This document shows positions 1 through 8,433 of a stretch of DNA of 27,223 nt, in pieces; the first letter of the stretch is position 1; every line of letters begins with the position of its first letter. The stretch lies in IMG/VR virus record IMGVR_UViG_3300017770_000120, positions 1-27,223 of that record. One strand, written 5' to 3'. This DNA comes from a virus. The position numbers and the translations under genes are program-made. The notes under the pieces are model-generated. The model saw only the letters and a program-made list of their open reading frames with translations, was not told the origin of the DNA and did no database searches.

Positions 1-831
1 ATCTTCATTGATCATCTTCGCTATGGTATCCTCGAAACTATACTTAGCCTTAACCCGTGTATCCTTCTCACGTTTGAACTCTTCATCTTCTTTACGAAGA
101 GCCTCAGCACGAATAGAATCACGTAGGTCTTGAGTCTTATCTTTCCAATCACTGTTACCCATGCCTGTTTCTTTCATATACTCAAAGACAGTCTCGTCAC
201 CTGTGGTTCGCATACGATGTGCAGCTTCCTCACGGATTATTTCCATAGCTTCCGAGCGATCCGCTAAGTTATTAGCGACTAACATTGCATCGAAGTTAGC
301 CACAGCATTAGGAGTACCGTTATCTAAGTCTAGCTGTAAGCCCTGACTGAGCGTCTCACGGAGTTCTGTCTGATCATACTTAACAGTACCAGCACCGTAG
401 CCATCAGCCACAGCCTGTCCTATAGAGGCCTCAAGAGCCTGTTGAGCAGATACCGAACCGATGTTCTTACGCATCTCTTCATACTGGTCAGCTTGTGCCC
501 ATGAAGCAAAATGCTCTTCAGCAGTCAGCCTCCGAATAGAACCATCGAACTGTTCTTTAATAGAGTAGTCAGCGTTAGCCATATGCTCATTTAGGGAAGG
601 AGTTAAGACACCTAAGGCATTCTTAGCCTTCAACCCATCGACATAACGTACGTCTTCTTGGTATTCATTTACTTTCTGTTGGACTACTGGAGCTACGCCT
701 TGGAGTGCCGCAGCAATCTGAGCGCCTCTAGGGTTGGCCTCAGGAGACACGAATGTCTGCCCAAGACCGCCTATAGAGTTCTTAAGTGTGGGAGCGCTCA
801 CGCCCTCTACTTGTACTCTTTTCTTAGCCAT
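1..831 (-). CDS. Internal virion protein C (T7 gp15-like), partial
   Basis: This ORF starts with ATG at 831 behind an AGGAAA-type ribosome site and stays open to the left edge, so about 277 N-terminal residues are visible and the C-terminus is missing. The protein begins MAKKRVQVEGVSAPTLKNS and is hydrophilic, helix-rich and full of Ala, Glu and Gln, with no signal peptide or membrane segment. T7 gp15 is a 747-residue internal core protein that is ejected into the cell and helps form the channel for DNA entry. The assignment rests on position (downstream of tail tube B, gp13 and gp14) and composition more than on recognisable motifs. In T7, gene 15 directly follows gene 14; here a spike-like gene lies between them. 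A gp16-like protein cannot be excluded, but order and N-terminal character favour gp15. Confidence 0.72.
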   Translation of the reverse strand, partial: MAKKRVQVEGVSAPTLKNSIGGLGQTFVSPEANPRGAQIAAALQGVAPVVQQKVNEYQEDVRYVDGLKAKNALGVLTPSLNEHMANADYSIKEQFDGSIRRLTAEEHFASWAQADQYEEMRKNIGSVSAQQALEASIGQAVADGYGAGTVKYDQTELRETLSQGLQLDLDNGTPNAVANFDAMLVANNLADRSEAMEIIREEAAHRMRTTGDETVFEYMKETGMGNSDWKDKTQDLRDSIRAEALRKEDEEFKREKDTRVKAKYSFEDTIAKMINED

Positions 832-847
832 TGTTATTTCCTATTAA

Positions 848-2347
848 TTAAGCATTAGGGAAGTCTGTGTGAATATAGTTACCTATAATGTCACCGTCAT
901 CCTGATAGCGTTTAGTACCGAAGTCACGACCCGCAGGTAGATTAGTACTGTTTATATATTCCTGTGAAGGTGCAGAACCTGTACCACTGGATGTAGGAGC
1001 AGCTTCAAAACCTGCATACATTCCGATGTTGGGAGTGTAAGCGTTGCGAGTAGCGCCCGTGGCGTCGGTTGTTCCAAAATCTGCATCATTAGTAACGTAC
1101 CCTGCCCTTATCAATGGACTTCCTTCTTTTAGCCTGAAATCACAGTTAGATAACTTGTTAGGATCTACAGCAACAAACATAGGGTCTGAAAAAGCTGTAA
1201 CATCATCTACTGAAGAAGCCACGTTCGCTGGGTTATTACTAAGAGGGACACTAGGGAAGTTTGAGCTATTTACGTATCCAATAGCAGATCCTGCAATCTT
1301 AGTACCATCTAATTCAAACATTCGAGGACTGAAGTGGTTATGTTCTAGTGTCACTGTAGCGGAAGCGTTTTGTACGTCGTATACACCAGCTTCGTTGTAG
1401 GTTCCTACACAGTTTGAAAGCTCGATAGTACCAGAAGCATTACTAACTAAGAATGTTAAATGTGCTCCAAACTCGACGCAATGGTTAGCCTTGATAGTAC
1501 CGCCAGACAATAATGTCATTGCTCTGTGGCCACACCAATAGAATAAGCAGTTCTCTAAGATAGCTGTAGCGCCACTATTAGTTACTTCAATACCATTATA
1601 ATCAGCGTAAGCTATGGTACAGTTAGTAAATGTCCATGTACTAGCAGGACGACAGTCTATAACAGAAGTATTACCATATAAAAGGTGTATACCGTCAAAC
1701 GCCCAGTTAGCCATGTTAGTATCGATTAGATTTACACTCTGGCTACCTATGATTTCATAATCAGCTGGACTACCTGAATCAATCCGAACGTAAACTGTGT
1801 CAAAACCTAAGGAGTCATTATCGCCCCACCCATACTGCTTGTCATAAGGCATAGAGCCTATAAAACCTTTGGGTGGTTTTCCTGAGGAGGCGTAAGTAGC
1901 AGCAGTCATTGCTCGCTGTCTGTCCTTCTCGCAGGAAGAGTTCCAATAATATCCGTCTACAGTAGCAGAGTTAACGATACTAAGTGCTGGATCTGAACCG
2001 TTAGCTAGAGTAAGATAGTACTCATTAGTGCCATTGTTGCTTGCATTCCATGTATAAATAGAATCATTAAAATTAATCCCACCTATTAATCTACCTTGTG
2101 CTTTTCCAACCCACTGAGTAACAGTAATAGGGTCAGCAGCATCAAGAGACTGTCTGATAGGAAGTCCTCCAGCCCATCCAGACTGTGTAGGCACTAAGTA
2201 TGAATCACCAGCGATGTAAATAGTACTGCCTACGTTAACTGAAACAGCGCTCACTGGTATATCATAAAAAGACAAGTAAGGCAGTGCCTCAGATCCGTTA
2301 GGTGTGCCAACTGCGGTTGAGTTAGCGTCTACATAAATAATAGCCAT
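848..2347 (-). CDS. Beta-helix tail-spike-like protein
   Basis: The 499-residue product begins MAIIYVDANSTAVGTPNGSE, a common opening of right-handed parallel beta-helix proteins: a short IYVD strand, then a Gly/Pro-rich turn and a GSTIYIAGDSY-like segment at about residues 41-51. The middle (about 205-345) is a run of short beta-strand rungs rich in Asn, Thr and Val, such as VIDCRPASTWTFTNCTIAY and GTIELSNCVG, typical of pectate-lyase-like spikes. No signal peptide, catalytic motif or obvious head-binding domain is visible. Such proteins usually form trimeric spikes that bind or cut surface polysaccharide. The gene sits between the gp14-like and gp15-like genes, which is unusual because T7-like fibre or spike genes normally follow gene 16. 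RBS AGGAAA precedes the ATG. It could instead be an internal or decoration protein with the same fold. Confidence 0.68.
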   Translation of the reverse strand: MAIIYVDANSTAVGTPNGSEALPYLSFYDIPVSAVSVNVGSTIYIAGDSYLVPTQSGWAGGLPIRQSLDAADPITVTQWVGKAQGRLIGGINFNDSIYTWNASNNGTNEYYLTLANGSDPALSIVNSATVDGYYWNSSCEKDRQRAMTAATYASSGKPPKGFIGSMPYDKQYGWGDNDSLGFDTVYVRIDSGSPADYEIIGSQSVNLIDTNMANWAFDGIHLLYGNTSVIDCRPASTWTFTNCTIAYADYNGIEVTNSGATAILENCLFYWCGHRAMTLLSGGTIKANHCVEFGAHLTFLVSNASGTIELSNCVGTYNEAGVYDVQNASATVTLEHNHFSPRMFELDGTKIAGSAIGYVNSSNFPSVPLSNNPANVASSVDDVTAFSDPMFVAVDPNKLSNCDFRLKEGSPLIRAGYVTNDADFGTTDATGATRNAYTPNIGMYAGFEAAPTSSGTGSAPSQEYINSTNLPAGRDFGTKRYQDDGDIIGNYIHTDFPNA

Positions 2348-2356
2348 TTTTATTTC

Positions 2357-2857
2357 CTATTTCTTAAAACCAAACCCACTGGACTTGGTATATGTTGTAC
2401 CAGATGCCACCGCACCGCCTATTTGTAGAGCAGTACCGGACTTAGATGGCTTAGCTACTGAGTTAATCCTGCTTTGTGCAGTACGAGCGTTGCCTTCTAT
2501 TTGACGTTTGGCGCTTATTTGATCTATTTGGAAGTTCCTAGAGGTCATTGTATTACCTCGTAGGACTCCTGCATTGAGTTCATTCATGAGAGCATCCACA
2601 GAGTTACCGGACACGCCTGACTCTCCTGCGGAGACTAGAGCAGTAGCTGCCTTTTGACGACCTTCAAGACTTCTATTAATCTTCTCTTCAGCTTGAGCTT
2701 GATCTTTTAAAGCCAACTCTTCGTTGACTGCTGAATCGTCTAACTGGTTAGCAGCAAGGGCAGCGGCGGCATTCGCTTCAAAAGCCTCGGCTTGAGCGTT
2801 ATGTACTGCTACTGCACCTAACACGTTCGCGCCTATGGCGATAGCTGGGTGACACAT
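2357..2857 (-). CDS. Internal virion protein B (T7 gp14-like)
   Basis: The 166-residue protein begins MCHPAIAIGANVLGAVAVHN, close in character to T7 gp14 (196 residues), which also opens with MC and a small hydrophobic Ala/Gly/Ile helix before a long Ala/Gln/Glu helical region. The central part (about 20-135) is helical and rich in Ala, Glu and Gln, and the C-terminus is Gly/Ser/Lys-rich (SSGFGFKK). In T7, gp14 is a core protein ejected first, and it is found in the outer membrane after infection. Its ATG overlaps the stop of the gp13-like gene in a TAATG arrangement, so translation is probably coupled. A spike-like gene follows. Confidence 0.8.
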   Translation of the reverse strand: MCHPAIAIGANVLGAVAVHNAQAEAFEANAAAALAANQLDDSAVNEELALKDQAQAEEKINRSLEGRQKAATALVSAGESGVSGNSVDALMNELNAGVLRGNTMTSRNFQIDQISAKRQIEGNARTAQSRINSVAKPSKSGTALQIGGAVASGTTYTKSSGFGFKK

Positions 2858-3309
2858 TATCTTATCCTCGTAAATTCGTAAAAGGGTTGTTTACCCACAC
2901 CATAATCTTCTATGAGCTGAATGAAGGTAAAGCCTAGGTTGCTTAACCATATCTTCGACACTTCATTACCTACATGAACGTAGTTAACAAGTATGGGGTA
3001 TTCTTCGTTCTTAGCTTGTACCCATTCTATAGACCTTGGTATGAACTCTCTAGCTATCTCAGGTATTCTATCTGTACCTAATAACCAAGGGGAGCCGATC
3101 ATATCGTCTAGTGGGTGGACGCCGAACATACCTATAGGCTGTCCGTCATCATGAATTATTGTATTACACTCTTTACACTCAAGACACGAGAGGAGAGCCT
3201 CTAGTGGCTCCACTCCGTGACTGAACATTATTTCTGCCTTGTCCTGCTCCCGCATAAGGGGAGCTAAGACGTAGCAATCTTCTTTTTTACTTTCTCTATA
3301 AGTAGCCAT
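2857..3309 (-). CDS. gp13-like internal virion protein (GNAT fold)
   Basis: The 150-residue product looks like a GNAT-type acetyltransferase fold. It opens with a strand and helix, ATYRESKKEDCYVLAPLMRE, has a middle strand GQPIGMFGVHP, and ends with NYVHVGNEVSKIWLSNLGF, the last helix and strand of the fold. That last segment resembles T7 gp13 (138 residues), which reads NYVWVGNTSHIRFLKTIGA there. T7 gp13 is needed for infective particles but is not a proven enzyme, so acetyltransferase activity should not be assumed. The gene lies just downstream of tail tube B and overlaps the next gene by one base (TAATG). Confidence 0.78.
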   Translation of the reverse strand: MATYRESKKEDCYVLAPLMREQDKAEIMFSHGVEPLEALLSCLECKECNTIIHDDGQPIGMFGVHPLDDMIGSPWLLGTDRIPEIAREFIPRSIEWVQAKNEEYPILVNYVHVGNEVSKIWLSNLGFTFIQLIEDYGVGKQPFYEFTRIR

Positions 3310-5727
3310 TTATATCCTTTGTGATCTAACTGTTACAAAGCCTTCTACCTCCACGCTTGTAAAGTTGCATGGAAGAGGGCTGGTGCTTGAAAGAGTCACA
3401 TCCACTTCAGACGCCTGAGAACCTATACCAACTTTATAGGTACCATTAGGCACCACATTGGCTGTTCCAAGGACAAAGGAGCTAGAACCTAGTAAGTTAC
3501 CAGTAAAGGTTGAGACGACTGGGTCTCTTCCTACGGCTTCTACGGTCACGTCAAACGTACTTGTGTCCGAATATACTATGTTAAAGTTCCTCAACTGATA
3601 GCGAGCGATAGTGACTGGCTTATTAGTATCGGGTCTAAATATCTGTTCTGAGAACTTGTAGGAGAATGTATAGGGCACTCCAGCGTACACAGGGTACGTA
3701 GTAGGGCTTGTTACAATCTTACCTGCAGTCGTCACATACTGGATGTCAGCGTCAGTATAAGGTACTGTATCAGATACAGACTCCAACTTAACACGTCTAT
3801 CAAGTAAAACAGGGTGGGACGAGGCAGTAACGGATACAGCTTCATCCTCTGATAAGTTGATATTTTCTACATGACTTTCATCACCGTAACCAAGAATAAC
3901 TTTAAAGTCAGTGCCATTAAAGAACATGTGAGATACATCACCTTGCATAACCCACTTAGACCATGCAGACTGTACTCGTTGCCCATCTGAAATATACCAG
4001 CGGTACACGAAGATAGCTTTAGGATCTGCGTCAGTAGTGATTGCTAAGGTGTCTTCATTACTTGACACGACCATATCTGTGATACTGCCTTGTATGTATG
4101 TTGGGATATTCCCTGTTATATCCTCAGCCGTGTTACGCTCCGTATCTGACGATACAAAGTATTCACTAATACCAAGAGACACTCCCTTGTCCCTAGGGAT
4201 GTATACAGAAGTTCCTGAAGATACGGGAGGTACTGATAAATCAAATTCGTAAGTAGTCGAAAGACTTACCGCTACTTCTGTAGGAGTCAGTAAAGACCCT
4301 GAACTAAGATTAAACTGTGCTCCGTCAGATAATAGTAATAACTGCTCTGAGAAGGGGATAGCTTTCTTAAGTACTGATACGATATCACTACTAACGGCAA
4401 CATCTATCACATCCGAATCTAATAAAGAACGTACTGTTACCCTAAAGAAGTTAAAGAAACTTGACGCTTCTGAAAAGATAACATTCTCGTCGCTTAAAAA
4501 ACCTAAGCGGTTCCTGTAAAAGAATACATCATTAATTGTACCACCGACAAAACTTGGGAAAGGGTTAGTGTCATCATCACCTGCTTTCCGAGAAGACCAA
4601 GAATCATTACCATCTGAGTCCTTAGGAACGCCAAACGTAAAGCTTAAATCTCCATTTTGTTTAAGGGTGTGGGGCAGTGTAGCTGAATCAAAAGAGTGGT
4701 AAACAGGATTATTTGGTCTTGAAGGAGCTGGACACTCTTTCCAAGAACCTGCTGTATTAGTGCCATCATACCGAACGTAAAAGTTATCTTCTTTCTTTTG
4801 GTTATCTCCTATAACAGCTATGGTAAAGTTTTCCTGACAGTATTTAGGAAGGGTAGTAAAAGTAGCTACTGTATCTTTATGAGTAAATAAGCTATTACCA
4901 CCATCTTCGTCTGTTGCTTCTATAATAAAATCTGTCGTACTGTTAGAGAACGTAAAGAAAGGAAGTCCATTATCAGCATATCGTGTGAAGCCTGCAGGTA
5001 CTGACATACGTACAGCACTGGCGGCAAAACTGGACTCGTTAGTTAAGCCACACATAGTAGTCATTATATTACCTGTTCTTAAGGTATCTACTTGATTAGG
5101 GTCGTCTCCATCTTTAGTTTCCCAGTAACCTGTCTCTAACTGAACGCCGCTAGTATCTAGTAATTTAGCTCTATAAACCTTACCGTAGTTAGATTTCTTT
5201 AAATAAAACATACCTTCATGAGGTCTTACATTATCAGGAGATGTTTCATCACGTTCGACAACCTTTAGTTTATTAACTAAGAAGGTTGAGTCCGAGACGG
5301 ATGTAGATGCGATGTCATTAGCAGTAGCCCCGCTTAAGTAGGATACGTCATCAGTGTTAGCGCTAATGAGAGACCCGTTAGAATCCCAACTACCTACTCC
5401 ATTCTCGTAACGGAGGTTGCCTGTAATATCATAAACCCGCATCTTCTCGGATGTCGGGTCATACATAACAGTGTATTGCTCTTCATTACTTCTTTTGTAA
5501 GAGTGGATGTAAGATCTATTGACCTCCGTAGATGACACTGCATCTCCGGTAGGGGTACCCTTACGAAGGGTGTTTATATATTCTGAAGGTGGTCGCTTTC
5601 TAAGCCCAGTAACAACGTCCGATAGACCATTGATTTGCTCTTCAGCCTGTGAATCTAGGCGAAGCGAAGGGGGCTGTTGCGACACCCCATTAATTAGGTT
5701 CGGGATGTTCTTACTTATTAAGCTCAT
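3310..5727 (-). CDS. Tail tubular protein B (T7 gp12-like)
   Basis: The 805-residue protein matches T7 gp12 (794 residues) in length, position and N-terminus. It begins MSLISKNIPNLINGVSQQPP and continues RLDSQAEEQINGLSDVVTG, the family signature for the nozzle protein, which reads through a GVSQQP motif and a phrase on residual polarity and copy number. Gp12 forms the hexameric lower tail nozzle that binds the tail tube A ring and closes the DNA channel. The product is mostly beta-structured, rich in Ser, Thr and Val, with no membrane segment. A TAATG overlap with the preceding tail tube A gene implies coupled translation, and the next gene starts immediately after the stop. Confidence 0.95.
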   Translation of the reverse strand: MSLISKNIPNLINGVSQQPPSLRLDSQAEEQINGLSDVVTGLRKRPPSEYINTLRKGTPTGDAVSSTEVNRSYIHSYKRSNEEQYTVMYDPTSEKMRVYDITGNLRYENGVGSWDSNGSLISANTDDVSYLSGATANDIASTSVSDSTFLVNKLKVVERDETSPDNVRPHEGMFYLKKSNYGKVYRAKLLDTSGVQLETGYWETKDGDDPNQVDTLRTGNIMTTMCGLTNESSFAASAVRMSVPAGFTRYADNGLPFFTFSNSTTDFIIEATDEDGGNSLFTHKDTVATFTTLPKYCQENFTIAVIGDNQKKEDNFYVRYDGTNTAGSWKECPAPSRPNNPVYHSFDSATLPHTLKQNGDLSFTFGVPKDSDGNDSWSSRKAGDDDTNPFPSFVGGTINDVFFYRNRLGFLSDENVIFSEASSFFNFFRVTVRSLLDSDVIDVAVSSDIVSVLKKAIPFSEQLLLLSDGAQFNLSSGSLLTPTEVAVSLSTTYEFDLSVPPVSSGTSVYIPRDKGVSLGISEYFVSSDTERNTAEDITGNIPTYIQGSITDMVVSSNEDTLAITTDADPKAIFVYRWYISDGQRVQSAWSKWVMQGDVSHMFFNGTDFKVILGYGDESHVENINLSEDEAVSVTASSHPVLLDRRVKLESVSDTVPYTDADIQYVTTAGKIVTSPTTYPVYAGVPYTFSYKFSEQIFRPDTNKPVTIARYQLRNFNIVYSDTSTFDVTVEAVGRDPVVSTFTGNLLGSSSFVLGTANVVPNGTYKVGIGSQASEVDVTLSSTSPLPCNFTSVEVEGFVTVRSQRI
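3541..3550 (+). repeat. Decamer TACGGTCACG, opposite orientation
   Basis: Only exact copy in the structural half and the only one on the plus strand; inside tail tube B. Confidence 0.4.
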
Positions 5728-6329
5728 TAGAATACCTTTGAATTAATACTCCGGTTAAGTACACGGTACGTGCTACTGTCATCGAAGATGTTATAGTCAT
5801 TTACGTCTGACTCAGAATGAAGAAGGTCTAGCCATGCTGTACTTTCGTCATCTTCAGAGAAACGAGAAAGAGTTTCACTACCAACTACACGCTCTTGGAA
5901 GATACGTGCAGCACGAATAGAGACGAAGCGTCTCGCTGATTCAGGTAGCTCATCGAAGTCAAGGATGATAATCATATCAACTTTAACTGTCTCGTTAATA
6001 GCGTAAGTGTGATTGATCTTGTCATACAGCTTTGTACCACGCTGGACATAATCAAAGTTTGCATTTCTATATTTGCTCTCAGACTTGGCTAAGTCTACAC
6101 GAAGGCAGTTAGCTGGGAGGTTTAAGATCCCGTCTGAGTCAGGAGATAGAGTATAGTCTATCTCTTCGTTGAAACTCCACCCTGTAGTTTGTACGCTACG
6201 AGTGACGTTACTTAGAATAGTTTCCGCTGTCTCGGCATCTAGTAAGCCTGAGCTGAGCGAGTTGACGGCAGCCTCTCCGATTGTTGAGAGCATTACATTG
6301 ACTGCTTCGAGCTTAGTTGTTAAATTCAT
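5727..6329 (-). CDS. Tail tubular protein A (T7 gp11-like)
   Basis: The product (200 residues; T7 gp11 has 196) begins MNLTTKLEAVNVMLSTIGEA and continues with SLSSGLLDAETAETILSNV, typical of gp11-family tail tube ring proteins that join the portal to the nozzle. A TTG start 12 bases upstream is possible, but GGAG six bases before the ATG at 6329 favours the shorter form. The C-terminal part (RRFVSIRAARIFQERVVGS) is also characteristic. The gene follows the terminator behind the capsid gene and overlaps the tail tube B start by one base. Confidence 0.93.
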   Translation of the reverse strand: MNLTTKLEAVNVMLSTIGEAAVNSLSSGLLDAETAETILSNVTRSVQTTGWSFNEEIDYTLSPDSDGILNLPANCLRVDLAKSESKYRNANFDYVQRGTKLYDKINHTYAINETVKVDMIIILDFDELPESARRFVSIRAARIFQERVVGSETLSRFSEDDESTAWLDLLHSESDVNDYNIFDDSSTYRVLNRSINSKVF

Positions 6330-6352
6330 TTCATGCTCCAAAAGTTAAAACC

Positions 6353-6397
6353 AAAAAAAAGCCCCACCGCCCTCGATGTTTTGAGAGAAGTGGGGCT
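6353..6397 (-). terminator. Intrinsic terminator after the capsid gene
   Basis: On the minus strand an 8-bp stem AGCCCCAC/GTGGGGCT (6390-6397 and 6360-6367) encloses a 22-base loop and is followed by eight T residues. It lies between the capsid and tail tube A genes, where T7 has T-phi after gene 10. Partial read-through would give high capsid and lower tail mRNA. Confidence 0.93.
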
Positions 6398-6414
6398 ATT
6401 GTGTTACTTACTAA

Positions 6415-7416
6415 TTAAGCAGTAACAAGTTTGATAGCGCAAGCAGGACGTAATACATTGTGACCCATTGCGTATTTAGCAACCATCAAAGTACCTTGAC
6501 GATCGATTTGGTACTCAGACTCAACGCCAAGATCTAACAACTTAACAGTGGCAGCAGCGTCTTGAGTGAAGATCAAACCTTCAACGTCAGAGAAGTCACC
6601 AGTGTAAGAACCGTAGCCAGAAGCAGCGGTAGGAGTTAAAGAGCTAGTCTCGTCAGTTGTAGGAACGTGGTTAGACATAAGGATGCGAACACCACCGATT
6701 ACAGGAGCAGTACCAGAAGTCATGCTACCAGATCCGCCAACGTCACGGTTCATGTATGCAAGTTGGTTAACGTCTTGTGAACCGAATAACTTGTAGTAAG
6801 AAGCAGGTGGAAGTACACATACTTTCTCGCCAGTTACGTCTTTGCTGTCAAACTCTTCTAAAGAAGCGTAGATAGCGTTAGCGATGTCAGTACCAGTAGA
6901 AGCAACACCGTTAGTGCCAACAGCAACGTTTGAAGTGAAGACTTCATCGTTTAAACGCTGTGCAGCAGGAAGGTCAGAAGAGCTAGTCATGCCAGCAGCA
7001 GTAGCAACAATCTTTAAGATGTTACGATCAGCAGCGTTAGCAAGAGCGTGACCCATTTCTTTAGAATAGATGCTGCGAACGTCGTAGTGGTTCATAGCTT
7101 CGTCGATGTTAGAGATGAAAGATTTGCTGATTAGCAAGTCATCAACAGTAACGATACGCTCAGCGTGGTTCATTGCATCAGCTTCGATCAATTGGCCGGG
7201 AACGTGGTACTCAGCAGAAGCAACGCCAGTCATTGGGAATGAAGCGCTTTTACCGTTGCTGATAGTACGAACTCGGTGAAGACCCATAGCGATGTTCTTC
7301 TCTTCGAAAGCAGTAAGAACTTCACCAGCGAATAATTTCAAGAACAACGCACGAACGTCGCCTGAAGCGTTTTGTTGGCCTAAACGTGAAACAGTTTGGT
7401 CAGTTGGGAATGCCAT
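6415..7416 (-). CDS. Major capsid protein (T7 gp10-like)
   Basis: The 333-residue protein (T7 gp10A: 345) begins MAFPTDQTVSRLGQQNASGD and contains HRVRTISNGKSASFPMTG and GQLIEADAMNHAERIVTVDD, recognisable gp10-family segments of the HK97 fold. It builds the icosahedral head. The gene forms its own small unit: a terminator lies upstream behind the scaffold gene, a 182-base gap leads into it, and a strong terminator follows 18 bases after its stop. The stop-to-terminator distance leaves no room for a T7-like minus-1 frameshift product (gp10B). AAAGG precedes the ATG. Confidence 0.95.
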   Translation of the reverse strand: MAFPTDQTVSRLGQQNASGDVRALFLKLFAGEVLTAFEEKNIAMGLHRVRTISNGKSASFPMTGVASAEYHVPGQLIEADAMNHAERIVTVDDLLISKSFISNIDEAMNHYDVRSIYSKEMGHALANAADRNILKIVATAAGMTSSSDLPAAQRLNDEVFTSNVAVGTNGVASTGTDIANAIYASLEEFDSKDVTGEKVCVLPPASYYKLFGSQDVNQLAYMNRDVGGSGSMTSGTAPVIGGVRILMSNHVPTTDETSSLTPTAASGYGSYTGDFSDVEGLIFTQDAAATVKLLDLGVESEYQIDRQGTLMVAKYAMGHNVLRPACAIKLVTA

Positions 7417-7559
7417 AATAATATACCTTTTAAATTTAAGTTAAGTTAAGTGTTTTACTAATTGGTTTTGTTCTATCAGCGCTAACACTTCCTTTCCCTA
7501 AGATTATCCCACCGCAGCGGGGTCAAAGATAGTTAGTAGTATTGTTGTCTTTTAGATAC
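7417..7559 (-). promoter_or_regulatory. Gap before capsid gene, probable promoter
   Basis: This stretch between the upstream terminator and the capsid start has no ORF. On the minus strand it contains GCGGTGGGATAATCTTAGGG (7496-7515), which has a TGGGATAAT extended minus-10-like core. The same GGATAAT core occurs in the opposite orientation in the 21-bp repeat at 10428-10448. Because a terminator precedes it, a promoter is needed here for the capsid gene. Exactly which bases serve is not settled. Confidence 0.4.
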
Positions 7560-7590
7560 AAAAAACCCAACCCCTCGTGAGAGGGGAGGG
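7560..7590 (-). terminator. Intrinsic terminator between scaffold and capsid
   Basis: Minus strand: stem CCCCTC/GAGGGG with loop TCAC (7571-7586), extendable by outer CCC/GGG, followed by TTGGG and a run of six T. It sits nine bases after the scaffold stop. T7 has a promoter but no terminator at this point. Confidence 0.8.
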
Positions 7591-7598
7591 AAAAGAGA

Positions 7599-8417
7599 CT
7601 ATAAGATATTGCTGCGAGATAGCTTCTCAGCTACTTGCTGCCGGTAGCCCGCATCAGTATGATAACGAGGGTCACGCATAGCGCTTGACATCTCTGCCAC
7701 GCTACTGAACGCACCACCCGCTGACTCTTGACTAGCATCACCTTGGAGGAGTTGAGGTGAGCTTCCTTCAGCGGCTTGATATCTTGATTGCAAACCAGCT
7801 ACTGCAAGTTTCACCATATCTAGGTCTCTTGAGTCTACAGCTTTATCGAAGGCGGCGGCCTCACTTTGAGTAAGGTTATCACCAGCCCAGTTAATAAGAT
7901 CGCTGTAGCTCTCTTGCCCACCAGCTACATCGTAGACGGCGGTTTCATAGTCGTTCAAAAGAGCTTCTTGCCCTCTGATCCAACTATCTACGAGGGTCTT
8001 AGGAAGTCCAGCGGCTTCTAGTTCAGCCAGTGATTCTTCGCTAATCCCACCCTCGGAATCGTACTCCGATTGAAATCTATCGAACTCTAAGCCTTTGGAC
8101 TCTAATAGCTCACTGACTTCATTCGGTGTAGACTCTGCTGAAGGGGCGCTCTCCGTTTCGGCTGCGTCCGATTCTTCAACAGATTCATCTTGTACTGGAG
8201 CTTCTTCACCAGAAGACATCTTCTTCTCTAGGTGGTTGTAAGCCTCAGCCATTTGCTCTACGGAAGCAAATTTCTCAGGTAACCAATCTGGTCGTTCCTG
8301 TAAGCCCGCTTCCATCTGATCTACTTTTTCAAGCATTGCTTGATCATGTTCACTTGCACCTGCCGCTACCTCTTCTTGGGTAGCTTCGACAGATCCTGTA
8401 TTGATTGTATCAGTCAT
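7599..8417 (-). CDS. Capsid assembly scaffold (T7 gp9-like)
   Basis: The 272-residue product (T7 gp9: 307) is strongly acidic and low in hydrophobic residues. It contains the family-like segment ERPDWLPEKFASVEQMAEAY at about 41-60, an acidic linker rich in Glu, Ser and Ala (about 72-105), and a helical C-terminus ending RQQVAEKLSRSNIL that would bind the inside of the capsid shell. Scaffold proteins drive prohead assembly and leave before DNA packaging. The gene lies between portal and capsid as in T7. ATG at 8417 follows an AAGGTGAG site, and a terminator follows the stop. Confidence 0.92.
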   Translation of the reverse strand: MTDTINTGSVEATQEEVAAGASEHDQAMLEKVDQMEAGLQERPDWLPEKFASVEQMAEAYNHLEKKMSSGEEAPVQDESVEESDAAETESAPSAESTPNEVSELLESKGLEFDRFQSEYDSEGGISEESLAELEAAGLPKTLVDSWIRGQEALLNDYETAVYDVAGGQESYSDLINWAGDNLTQSEAAAFDKAVDSRDLDMVKLAVAGLQSRYQAAEGSSPQLLQGDASQESAGGAFSSVAEMSSAMRDPRYHTDAGYRQQVAEKLSRSNIL

Positions 8418-8433
8418 ATAGTCTCACCTTGTA

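Noticed and set aside
1044-1400. 118-codon plus-strand ORF
   Set aside because: Antisense to the spike-like gene, no ribosome site, composition of a shadow frame.
6398-6430. T7-like minus-1 frameshift at the end of the capsid gene
   Set aside because: The terminator begins 18 bases after the stop, leaving no room for an extension, and no slippery sequence is seen.
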